A DNA stretch of 45,658 nucleotides from Alphaproteobacteria bacterium (GTDB lineage: Bacteria > Pseudomonadota > Alphaproteobacteria > ATCC43930 > CGMCC-115725). Positions 17,738 through 25,145 of the stretch are shown in pieces. Position 1 is the stretch's first letter; the number at the start of each line of letters is the position of its first letter. The translations under genes and the position numbers were made by a program. The notes below the pieces were generated by a model that saw nothing but the letters and a program-made list of their open reading frames with translations, had not been told where the DNA came from and ran no database searches. The stretch lies in NCBI GenBank assembly GCA_019240125.1, contig JAFAYW010000333.1, positions 1 through 45,658 on the forward strand, read 5' to 3'.

Positions 17738-20700
17738 ATGGCAAAGCGCATGCTTATCGATGCCGCCCACCCCGAAGAAACCAGGGTGGTCGTAACCAGC
17801 GGCACCCGCCTCGAAGAATTCGATTTCGAATCGTCTACGAAAAAGCAGGTCAAAGGGAACATCTATCTCGCGAAGGTTACGCGCGTCGAACCTTCGCTCC
17901 AGGCCGCCTTTGTCGATTACGGCGGCAACCGGCACGGTTTCCTCGCCTTCAGCGAAATCCACCCCGATTACTATCGCATCCCGGTCAGCGATCGCCCTGC
18001 AGCGAATGGGGTCGACCCGTCGCATGATCATGCGGCAGACAATCATCACGAAGATGAAGCGGTGCCGATCGCCGCGGTCTTGCCGGAACAGGTCAGCGTG
18101 CCGGATTCGGGCGGGGCGGATGACGATGGCCCCGAGGACAACAGCGAGAACAACACCTCCGTCTGGCCGGGCGACGCGGTTACCTCGGAATTGCCGCCTC
18201 TCGTCGAGCCGGCCCCTCTCGCCACCAGCGAATTAGGCGAGGTCGAGCCGTTCTCCGATGAGACATCGACCCGGGCGCCGGTCGTCCCGCAGCAGGAGCC
18301 CGAGGAACAACCTGCATCCGCCGCGGCGGAACCGCAGGAAGACGCTGCCTCGATCGAAGGTGCGGCGGCAGGCAAAGCGGGCCATCATCCCGGTTATGCG
18401 GATGCCGGTCATGCCGATGCCGGTCATGCCGATGGCGGTCAAGCTGATGCCGGTCATGCCGATGCCGGTCATGCCGATGCCGGTCATGCCGACGCCGGTC
18501 ATGCCGATGGCGGTCAAGCTGATGCCGGTCATGCGGATGCCGGTCATGCGGATGAAAGCCGGGCCGAAGCGCAAGGCGAACCCGCCGGCGACCCAACGGC
18601 CGAGACCGTGCCGGAAACATCTCCCGCGCCCGAGACGCTGGCGTTGCGCAGCGCCGAGGAAAGCGTGCTCGCCGTCGAGGTCGACGAATACACGGTAGCC
18701 GCCGAGATGGAGGCGTCTGGGGCGGCGTCGGCCGAGATGCCGACGGAGGTCGTCAGCGACGACTACACGAACGAGGCCGCAGAGACCTCCGGCGAGCCAT
18801 CGCATAATAGCGTCGACCTTGAGGCGGGTGACGTCGAGGCGGGTGAGGTGCAGACGGTCGAGACGCTTGGCGGCGACGAAGCCGAGGAGACCGAGGAAGA
18901 AGCCGATGCGGCGCGCCGCCGGTATCACCATTCCTCGCGCCACTACAAGATCCAGGAGGTCATCAAGCGCCGCCAGATCATGCTGGTGCAGGTCGCCAAG
19001 GAAGAACGCGGCAACAAGGGCGCCGCGCTGACCACCTATCTGTCGCTCGCCGGCCGCTATTGCGTCCTGATGCCCAACACGAATCGCGGTGGTGGCGTCT
19101 CGCGCAAGATCACCAGCATCGCCGATCGGCGCCGGCTCAAGGACATTGTCGAGGAACTCGATATTCCCGAAGGAATGGGCGTCATCGTCCGTACCGCGGG
19201 CGCCGAGCGTTCCAAGGCGGAGATCAAGCGCGATTACGAATATCTGCTGCGGCTGTGGAACGAGATTCGCGACCTGACGCTGCAATCGACGGCACCGGCT
19301 CTCATCTATGAGGAAGGCGACCTGATCAAGCGGTCGATTCGCGATCTCTACACCCGCGATATCGACGACGTGCTGGTCGAAGGCGAGGAAGGCTACAAGG
19401 TCGCCAAGGGCTTCATGCGCACGCTGATGCCCAGCCACGCGAAGCGCGTGCAGCCCTATCGCGACCCGCAGATCGGCTTGTTCCACCGCTTCCAGATCGA
19501 GAGCCAGATCGACGCGATCCATTCGCCGGTCGCGCAGCTCAAATCGGGCGGCTATGTCGTCATCAACCAGACCGAGGCGCTGGTCGCGATCGATGTGAAC
19601 TCAGGCCGCTCGACACGCGAGCGCAACATCGAGGAAACCGCGCTGCGGACCAATATCGAGGCCGCCGACGAGATAGCGCGGCAACTCAGGTTGCGCGATC
19701 TGGCGGGTCTGATCGTCATCGATTTCATCGATATGGAGGAGCACCGCAACCAGATCGCGGTGGAACGCCGGTTGAAGGAGGCATTGCGCAACGATCGCGC
19801 GCGCATCCAGGTCGGCCGCATCAGCCCGTTCGGCCTGTTGGAGATGTCGCGGCAACGGCTGCGGCCGTCGCTCGCCGAGGCGTCGACCCAGCCCTGCCCG
19901 CATTGCGCCGGGACCGGCTTTATCCGCTCGGTCGAATCAACTGCGCTCTACGTGCTGCGATCGATCGAGGAGGAAGGCATCCGGCGGCGCTCGGCCGAGA
20001 TCTGCATCTATGTGCCGACCAATGTCGCTCTCTACATCCTCAACCAGAAGCGAGACTCGCTGGCGCAGATCGAGCTGCGCAACGCGCTGCGGGTGACGGT
20101 GGCGCAGGACGATTCGCTTATCCCGCCGAACTTCCGGCTTGAACGGTTGCGGCAATACGGCGTCGGGGAAGTCCCGCCCTTGCCGACCATTCAGGCACCG
20201 ACCCTGCCGGAGGAGCCCGAGGAGGACGAGGAGGACGAGGCGCTCGACATGACGGAGGCCGGTGCCGATGGCGCTGTCCAGACGGCTGGCGGCGAGGCGG
20301 GTGGCGGCGAGGCAGGCAGCGGCGAGGCAGGCAGCGGCGAGGCGGGCAGCGGCGAGGCGGACAGCGAGGACGATCGCGGCCGGCGGCGGCGCCGGCGGCG
20401 GCGGCGCCGACCCGATGAGGCGCGCGAGGTCCACGCGGCGGAATCCACGGGCGAAGCCGAAGCCGTTGCTGAAACGGCCGACGAGGAACGCCCCGAACGC
20501 GAGGGCGACGGGGAACGGCGACACCGTCGGCGGGGCCGGCGCGGCCGCATCCGGACGCCCCGCCGCGATGGCCAGACGGAAGCGGAAACTGGCGATCAGC
20601 CCGCGGCCGAAACCATCGAGATTGTCGAAGGCGCTCCGCTCGAAGCCGTCAGTTTTGAGAGCGAGAGCGAAAGGCAAGGCGAGACACCGTCTTGGCAGGC

Positions 20701-21130
20701 AGAGACCGGGGTCGAGACAGCGAGCCTGGCCCCACTCGCGGGAGAGATCGGCGCGTCGGAACACGCCGCCGAGCCCCATCTCAACGCCGCAGAAGACGCG
20801 CCGACCGCTGAGGCGGAGGCAGGTGTTCCCTTCACCAGCGAAGCCGAACGTGAGCTTGAAACGGTCGAGCATGGCATTGCGGCAGAGGCGTCCGAGCCTC
20901 CCGCGGCGGCGGAGATCGAAGCGGGTGTGGCAATCGATGATCGCCAGCTCCGCGCGGAGGATGCCTCGGCCCCTGAGCCTGTGCCTGAGCCTTTGCCAGT
21001 ACCTGAGCCTGTGCCAGTACCTGAGCCTGAGCCGGCAGCATCACCGCAGCGCAACGATGATGTGCTGACCGTCACCGAAAAGCCGGCCAATCCCCGCCGC
21101 GGCTGGTGGCAGCGCCTGATCCAGTCGTAA
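17738..21130 (+). CDS. rne: Ribonuclease E with large insertion in the S1 domain
   Basis: Endoribonuclease and degradosome scaffold of 1130 residues for mRNA decay and rRNA processing. ATG 17738 (MAKRMLIDAAHPEETRVVV) is the conserved start, after GGGAG. The S1 domain begins at NIYLAKVTRVEPSLQAAFVDYG, breaks off at about residue 82, and resumes at about 402 (KIQEVIKRRQIMLVQVAKEE). The 320-residue acidic insert includes ten 5-residue repeats. The catalytic core is intact: AIDVNSGR and VIDFIDME give the two metal-binding Asp residues, and CPHCAGTG is the Zn-link. The C-terminal scaffold is acidic, with an AGSGE repeat, an Arg-rich patch (RNA binding) near 880-893 and a PEP-rich tail. Confidence 0.97.
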   Translation: MAKRMLIDAAHPEETRVVVTSGTRLEEFDFESSTKKQVKGNIYLAKVTRVEPSLQAAFVDYGGNRHGFLAFSEIHPDYYRIPVSDRPAANGVDPSHDHAADNHHEDEAVPIAAVLPEQVSVPDSGGADDDGPEDNSENNTSVWPGDAVTSELPPLVEPAPLATSELGEVEPFSDETSTRAPVVPQQEPEEQPASAAAEPQEDAASIEGAAAGKAGHHPGYADAGHADAGHADGGQADAGHADAGHADAGHADAGHADGGQADAGHADAGHADESRAEAQGEPAGDPTAETVPETSPAPETLALRSAEESVLAVEVDEYTVAAEMEASGAASAEMPTEVVSDDYTNEAAETSGEPSHNSVDLEAGDVEAGEVQTVETLGGDEAEETEEEADAARRRYHHSSRHYKIQEVIKRRQIMLVQVAKEERGNKGAALTTYLSLAGRYCVLMPNTNRGGGVSRKITSIADRRRLKDIVEELDIPEGMGVIVRTAGAERSKAEIKRDYEYLLRLWNEIRDLTLQSTAPALIYEEGDLIKRSIRDLYTRDIDDVLVEGEEGYKVAKGFMRTLMPSHAKRVQPYRDPQIGLFHRFQIESQIDAIHSPVAQLKSGGYVVINQTEALVAIDVNSGRSTRERNIEETALRTNIEAADEIARQLRLRDLAGLIVIDFIDMEEHRNQIAVERRLKEALRNDRARIQVGRISPFGLLEMSRQRLRPSLAEASTQPCPHCAGTGFIRSVESTALYVLRSIEEEGIRRRSAEICIYVPTNVALYILNQKRDSLAQIELRNALRVTVAQDDSLIPPNFRLERLRQYGVGEVPPLPTIQAPTLPEEPEEDEEDEALDMTEAGADGAVQTAGGEAGGGEAGSGEAGSGEAGSGEADSEDDRGRRRRRRRRRRPDEAREVHAAESTGEAEAVAETADEERPEREGDGERRHRRRGRRGRIRTPRRDGQTEAETGDQPAAETIEIVEGAPLEAVSFESESERQGETPSWQAETGVETASLAPLAGEIGASEHAAEPHLNAAEDAPTAEAEAGVPFTSEAERELETVEHGIAAEASEPPAAAEIEAGVAIDDRQLRAEDASAPEPVPEPLPVPEPVPVPEPEPAASPQRNDDVLTVTEKPANPRRGWWQRLIQS
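18398..18547 (+). repeat. Ten tandem 15-base units coding ADAGH/ADGGQ in rne
   Basis: Ten consecutive 15-base units of the form GCNGATGCCGGTCAT encode residues 221-270 of RNase E. Eight units read ADAGH, and units 3 and 8 read ADGGQ. The first two units plus the ADGGQ unit recur after five units, so a block has probably duplicated. Near-identity at DNA level implies recent expansion by slippage or unequal recombination. The His/Asp-rich repeat is intrinsically disordered and might bind metal (inference). Confidence 0.95.
20285..20359 (+). repeat. Five tandem 15-base units coding AG(G/S)GE in the rne C-terminal region
   Basis: A run of near-identical 15-base units encodes AG-G/S-GE repeats around residues 850-874, directly before an Arg-rich stretch. 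It lies in the non-catalytic scaffold of RNase E, where low-complexity sequence is common and poorly conserved. Confidence 0.8.
20972..21034 (+). repeat. PEP/VPEP-coding repeat near the rne 3' end
   Basis: Imperfect repeats of CCTGAGCCTGTGCC type encode a Pro-Glu-Pro-Val-rich stretch about 30 residues before the RNase E C-terminus. Likely a rigid linker before the terminal NPRRGWWQRLI motif, whose conserved look suggests a docking peptide for a degradosome partner (inference). Confidence 0.75.
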
Positions 21131-21204
21131 AGCGCGGGCCGCGGGACGGTGGTGCCGCTCGCTCGCCGCAATTGTCGCTTATCGAGGGTGCGGTATCGCG
21201 GGGG

Positions 21205-22569
21205 ATGGCGGGGCCGGTGAGTTACGTGAGGAATCGTGGCGGGTGGATCGCGCGCGCCGTGGCGGTAACGGTCTGCGTGGCGGGTTGGCTCTGCATCGCC
21301 CCGCCGGCGCGCGCCGAGAACGCGGTACGCGATACCGAAATCGAGAATGACATCCGCACGTTGGCGGCACCCATATGGCGCGCCGCCGGGCTAGAGCCGA
21401 ACGATGTCGGTATCTACATGATCGACGACAATGAGCTGAACTCGTTCGTCGCCGGTGGTCAGGCAATCTTTATCAATACCGGTCTCATTCTGAAGGCTGA
21501 GCAGCCGAATCAGCTGATCGGTGTTATCGCGCATGAAACCGGCCACATCGCCGGCGGCCACGTGCTGCGCGCCAAGCAGGCGATGCACAATGCGAGCATC
21601 GAAAACATAATCGCCATGGTGGTCGGCGCCGCTGCATCGGTCGCGGGACACAGCGGGGCTCCGATGATGGGCGCAATGGGGGTCGGTGAGCGCTCCTTCC
21701 TGCAATTTTCGATCTCGCAGGAGGCCACCGCCGATCATGCCGCCCTCAACTTTCTCGACAAGGCGTGCATCTCGGCACGCGGATTGCTCAAGTTCTTCGA
21801 GGTGCTGCAAACCTCGGAACTGATGTCCGGCGAGGCGCGCGATCCATGGGTCCGCACCCATCCCCTCACCGCTCAGCGCGTCGATTATATTCGCGATCAT
21901 GTCGAGCGTGCGCGCTGCTCGAATGCAGCGGATTCGCCGGCCTCGGTCGAGCTGCTGCGGACCATCAAGATCAAGCTGCATGCCTTTCTGGACCCGCCCT
22001 CGACGACGCTCGCCAGCTACCCCGAAAGCGACCATTCCGTTGACGCGCGTTATGCCCGCGCCATCGCCTATTACCGCATCCCAGACCTGTCGCGTGCGGT
22101 GCCGGCGATCGACGCGCTGATCCGGGATTATCCGAACAACCCGTATTACCGCGAGCTCAAGGGCCAGATGCTGTTCGAGAATGGCCGCATCCGCGATGCG
22201 GTTCAGCCGTATCAGGATGCCGTGCGGCTGTTGCCGGGAGCGCCGCTGCTGCGCGTGTCACTGTCGCAGGTGTACATCGAGACGGGTGATACCGCTCTGA
22301 ACAAGCGCGCGATCGCCTATCTGAACGACGCAAGCCGTGAAGAGAGCCGCGACAGCGATATCTGGCATTTTCTCGCGGTCGCCTATGGCCGCGACAATCA
22401 GCTCGGCATGGCGGCGCTGTCGCTGGCGGAACAGGCACTGGCGGATGGCAAGAAACGCGATGCGATCCAGCAGTCGAAACGGGCGGAGCAATTGTTGCAG
22501 CGGAATACCGGCAACTATGCCCGCGCCGAGGATATTGGCCGCGAGGCAGAACATCTCGACGAGAATTGA
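21205..22569 (+). CDS. M48 family periplasmic metalloprotease with TPR region (BepA/YfgC-like)
   Basis: A 454-residue exported zinc protease. An N-terminal signal (AVAVTVCVAGWLCIAPPARA) is followed by the M48 domain, with zinc motif HETGH in IGVIAHETGHIAGGH and the third ligand Glu in SQEATADHAALNF. The second half has helical repeats of TPR type (NPYYRELKGQMLFENGRIRDAV and later copies). This is the architecture of BepA/YfgC, which assists and degrades outer-membrane assembly intermediates. ATG 21205 was chosen, and GTG 21226 is an alternative that still keeps the signal peptide. It lies 74 bases downstream of rne, on the same strand. Confidence 0.92.
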   Translation: MAGPVSYVRNRGGWIARAVAVTVCVAGWLCIAPPARAENAVRDTEIENDIRTLAAPIWRAAGLEPNDVGIYMIDDNELNSFVAGGQAIFINTGLILKAEQPNQLIGVIAHETGHIAGGHVLRAKQAMHNASIENIIAMVVGAAASVAGHSGAPMMGAMGVGERSFLQFSISQEATADHAALNFLDKACISARGLLKFFEVLQTSELMSGEARDPWVRTHPLTAQRVDYIRDHVERARCSNAADSPASVELLRTIKIKLHAFLDPPSTTLASYPESDHSVDARYARAIAYYRIPDLSRAVPAIDALIRDYPNNPYYRELKGQMLFENGRIRDAVQPYQDAVRLLPGAPLLRVSLSQVYIETGDTALNKRAIAYLNDASREESRDSDIWHFLAVAYGRDNQLGMAALSLAEQALADGKKRDAIQQSKRAEQLLQRNTGNYARAEDIGREAEHLDEN

Positions 22570-22605
22570 CCGGCGCGCGGCCCCTTTTATCGGAGTTTTG
22601 GGGTA

Positions 22606-23370
22606 ATGCCTTTGTTGTTGTTCAGATCGGCCGCCGTGGCGGCTGCGACCCTGATAACGCTTGTCACCCTGATTGGACGGCCGATCGCCGCGGTGGCGGC
22701 GGACGACTTCACACCCGACCAGCGGCGCGCCATCGAGGCCATCGTCAAGGACTACCTGGCCAAGAACCCCGATGTGCTGCTCGACGCCTTGCAGGCTGCG
22801 GAAGACAAGATCAAGGCCGAGGCCCATGACAAGGCCGCCGCGGCGCTGGTCACGCAGCGCCAGGCGTTGCTCGACGATCCGCAGAGTCCGGTCGCCGGCA
22901 ACCCCAATGGCGATGTTTCGGTCGTCGAGTTCTTCGACTACCGGTGCCCCTATTGCAAACAGGTCGAGCCATCGCTTGAAACGCTGCTTGGCCAGGACCA
23001 CCAGCTTCGCTTCGTCTACAAGGAATTCCCGGTGCTCGGTTCGGAGTCGAAGGTCGCGGCACGCGCCGCGTTGGCGTCACGCAAACAGGGCAAGTACGAC
23101 GCGGTGCATCGCGCCCTGATGGCCCTGAAGGGCCAGATCGACGACAGCGCGATCATGAAGACGGCGGCCTCCGTCGGTGTTGATGTCGAACGGCTGAAAC
23201 AGGATATGAAAAGCCCCGACATCGATAGCGAGATCAAGGCAACCTATGACCTCGCCGATGCACTCGACATTCATGGCACGCCTGGCTTTGTGATCGGCAA
23301 CGAAGTCGTGCCCGGGGCCATCAGCATCGAGGACATGAAGCAATTGATCGACACCGCACGTCACAAATAG
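22606..23370 (+). CDS. DsbA-family thiol-disulfide oxidoreductase (Com1/ScsC-like)
   Basis: A 254-residue periplasmic protein. A signal peptide ending near VAA is followed by a short helical N-terminal segment (IEAIVKDYLAKNPDVLLDAL) typical of ScsC/Com1-type proteins, where it mediates oligomerisation. The thioredoxin-like domain has active site CPYC in FFDYRCPYCKQVEPSL and the cis-Pro loop GTPGFVIG. It should oxidise or isomerise disulfides of exported proteins. It starts at ATG 22606 with a GGGG/GGAG stretch upstream. It is 36 bases after the M48 gene, so the two envelope quality-control genes are probably co-transcribed. Confidence 0.93.
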   Translation: MPLLLFRSAAVAAATLITLVTLIGRPIAAVAADDFTPDQRRAIEAIVKDYLAKNPDVLLDALQAAEDKIKAEAHDKAAAALVTQRQALLDDPQSPVAGNPNGDVSVVEFFDYRCPYCKQVEPSLETLLGQDHQLRFVYKEFPVLGSESKVAARAALASRKQGKYDAVHRALMALKGQIDDSAIMKTAASVGVDVERLKQDMKSPDIDSEIKATYDLADALDIHGTPGFVIGNEVVPGAISIEDMKQLIDTARHK

Positions 23371-23458
23371 CAGTGGGCTGCCTACGTTAGTATCGCATTG
23401 CCCTCCCGACGCGCGCCCGATAGGCTTCGGGGCGCCGCTGTAACCCGGAGGATAACCG

Positions 23459-23779
23459 ATGCGTGCCGCCTTTCTGCTCAGCCTCTCACTTGCCCTGGCG
23501 CCGCTGGCGCCGCACCTCGCCGCGGCCCAGGCCTCACCGTCTGCCGCCGCGTCGCCAGCCGCGACAGCTCCCGCCGCACCGGATACCGCCGCCACGGCGC
23601 GAGGCCGTGGCCATGGGCGCGGCGCCAACCTGACACGCGACGAATACGTCGAGCGCGCGAAACACAATGCCGAAAAGCGTTTCGACAAGATGGATGCCAA
23701 TCACGACGGTATACTGACCGCCGATGAGCGCCGTGCCGCCCGTGCCAACCGACGCGGCGGTGCATCCGATACACAATAG
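23459..23779 (+). CDS. Exported small EF-hand protein
   Basis: A 106-residue protein with a signal peptide (AAFLLSLSLALAPLAPHLAAAQ), an Ala/Pro-rich low-complexity spacer (about 23-50), and one clear EF-hand loop, DANHDGILTADE, preceded by helix RFDKM. It should bind Ca2+ in the periplasm, possibly as a dimer because only one full loop is seen. Function unknown. Strong ribosome-binding site GGAGG 7-8 bases before ATG 23459. Confidence 0.88.
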   Translation: MRAAFLLSLSLALAPLAPHLAAAQASPSAAASPAATAPAAPDTAATARGRGHGRGANLTRDEYVERAKHNAEKRFDKMDANHDGILTADERRAARANRRGGASDTQ

Positions 23780-23806
23780 CGGCTGATCCGCCGAAAGGAG
23801 CGCCCG

Positions 23807-24244
23807 ATGCCGGATGACGCAACCCTCGCCAATTGCCCCGCTTCCTCCGGAAACCCCGCCTTGCGCATCATGGCGCTCGACCACGTGGTGTTGCGGGTCG
23901 CCGATCAGGCGCGCTCGATCGCGTTCTACGAGGCCGTGCTCGGCTGCCATGTCGAACGCACCCTGCCCGAGATCAACCTCGTGCAGCTGCGCGCCGGCAG
24001 TGCGATGATCGACCTCGTTCCCTCGACCGAGGCGGATACCGGCGGCCGCAACATGGATCATTTCGCGGTGCGGATCGCGGAGATGGATGTCGAGGCGCTC
24101 GGCGCGCATCTGCGCCAGCACGGTATCGACCCCGGTGAGGTGCGCCGGCGCTATGGCGCCGAAGGCTATGGCTCGTCGATCTACATTACCGACCCGGACG
24201 GCAACACGGTCGAGTTGAAAGGACCACCCGAGAAGGGCGGCTGA
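23807..24244 (+). CDS. VOC (glyoxalase/bleomycin resistance/dioxygenase) family protein
   Basis: A 145-residue single VOC domain. The first half begins at LDHVVLRVADQARSIAFYEAVLG and the second at MDHFAVRIAEMDVEAL, ending with the usual DPDGNTVELKG. Metal-ligand positions (His in each half and the late Glu) are present. The family includes glyoxalase I, epimerases, dioxygenases and resistance proteins, and the substrate cannot be assigned. Start at ATG 23807 with AAAGGAG upstream. It lies 11 bases before the dehalogenase-like hydrolase gene and is probably co-transcribed with it. Confidence 0.88.
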   Translation: MPDDATLANCPASSGNPALRIMALDHVVLRVADQARSIAFYEAVLGCHVERTLPEINLVQLRAGSAMIDLVPSTEADTGGRNMDHFAVRIAEMDVEALGAHLRQHGIDPGEVRRRYGAEGYGSSIYITDPDGNTVELKGPPEKGG

Positions 24245-24255
24245 GGCGGCCCGCG

Positions 24256-25128
24256 ATGGCCGCGTTCTTTCCCGGCTTTCAGCAGCGCCGCGTCGAGACC
24301 TCCGGCGCCAGTATCAACCTCGTGACCGGTGGTAGCGGGCCGCCGCTGTTGCTGTTGCACGGCTACCCCGAGACACATGTGATGTGGCGCAAGGTGGCGC
24401 CGCGGCTCGCCGAGCGTTTCACCGTCGTGGTGCCCGATCTGCGCGGCTATGGCGACAGCTCGAAACCGCCGGCGGGCGAGAATTTTGCGGCCTATTCGAA
24501 GCGGGCCCTGGCGCGCGATCAGGTCGAGACGATGGCGGCGCTCGGCTTCGAGCGGTTCCGTGTCGCCGGCCACGACCGCGGGGCTCGCGTCACGCACCGT
24601 CTGTTGCGCGACTACCCGCACCTGATCGACCGCGCCGCCTCGCTCGATATCGTGCCGACGCTGTTTCGCTTCGAGACGATCGACCAGAAAGCCGCCACCG
24701 GCAGCTTCCACTGGTTTTTCCTGATCCAGCCGGCGCCGTTTCCGGAGCGGATGATCGCGGCGGAATGCGAGTTGTTCCTCAAGAAAATGCTGGGCCTTTC
24801 CGGCACGCCGGGAGCTCACGAACCCGAGGCTTACGCCGAGTACCTGCGCTGTTTCAGCAACCCGGAAACCATCCGCGCGACCTGCGATGAATATCGCGCC
24901 GGCGCGACGATCGACCTGGAGCACGACCGCGCCGATCGCGGCCGCAAGGTGGCGATGCCGCTGTTGGTGCTGTGGGGCGAGCGCAGCGGCCAGGGCAGCG
25001 GCTATGACATGCTGTCGGTGTGGCGCCAGCACGCGGAGGACGTCACCGGGCACGCCATTCCGAGCGGCCATTTCATCCCGGAAGAAGCCCCGGACGCGGT
25101 GTATCAGGCGCTGAATACCTTTTTCTGA
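24256..25128 (+). CDS. Alpha/beta hydrolase, probable haloacetate dehalogenase
   Basis: A 290-residue cytoplasmic alpha/beta hydrolase resembling fluoroacetate dehalogenase. Features matching that family are: oxyanion-side HGYPETHVMW, nucleophile Asp in AGHDRGARV with the two halide/carboxylate-binding Arg residues nearby, acid Asp in LDIVPT, the His-Trp pair in FHWFFLIQPAP, Tyr in DEYRAGA, and catalytic His in SGHFIPEEAPD. Since the whole fluoride/substrate pocket set seems kept, haloacetate or fluoroacetate dehalogenation is likely, though related epoxide hydrolases share parts of this pattern. ATG 24256 follows the VOC gene by 11 bases. Converges with the molybdenum hydroxylase gene. Confidence 0.85.
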   Translation: MAAFFPGFQQRRVETSGASINLVTGGSGPPLLLLHGYPETHVMWRKVAPRLAERFTVVVPDLRGYGDSSKPPAGENFAAYSKRALARDQVETMAALGFERFRVAGHDRGARVTHRLLRDYPHLIDRAASLDIVPTLFRFETIDQKAATGSFHWFFLIQPAPFPERMIAAECELFLKKMLGLSGTPGAHEPEAYAEYLRCFSNPETIRATCDEYRAGATIDLEHDRADRGRKVAMPLLVLWGERSGQGSGYDMLSVWRQHAEDVTGHAIPSGHFIPEEAPDAVYQALNTFF

Positions 25129-25145
25129 ATACGCACACTGCGCCT

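Noticed and set aside
18398..18547. CRISPR-like repeat array
   Set aside because: Units are 15 bases, contiguous and without spacers, and keep the reading frame of RNase E. This is a coding tandem repeat.
18233..19522. 429-codon minus-strand frame with GMTGI-type repeats
   Set aside because: The repeats are the reverse reading of the ADAGH repeat in rne. The sense strand encodes the conserved S1 and RNase E core.
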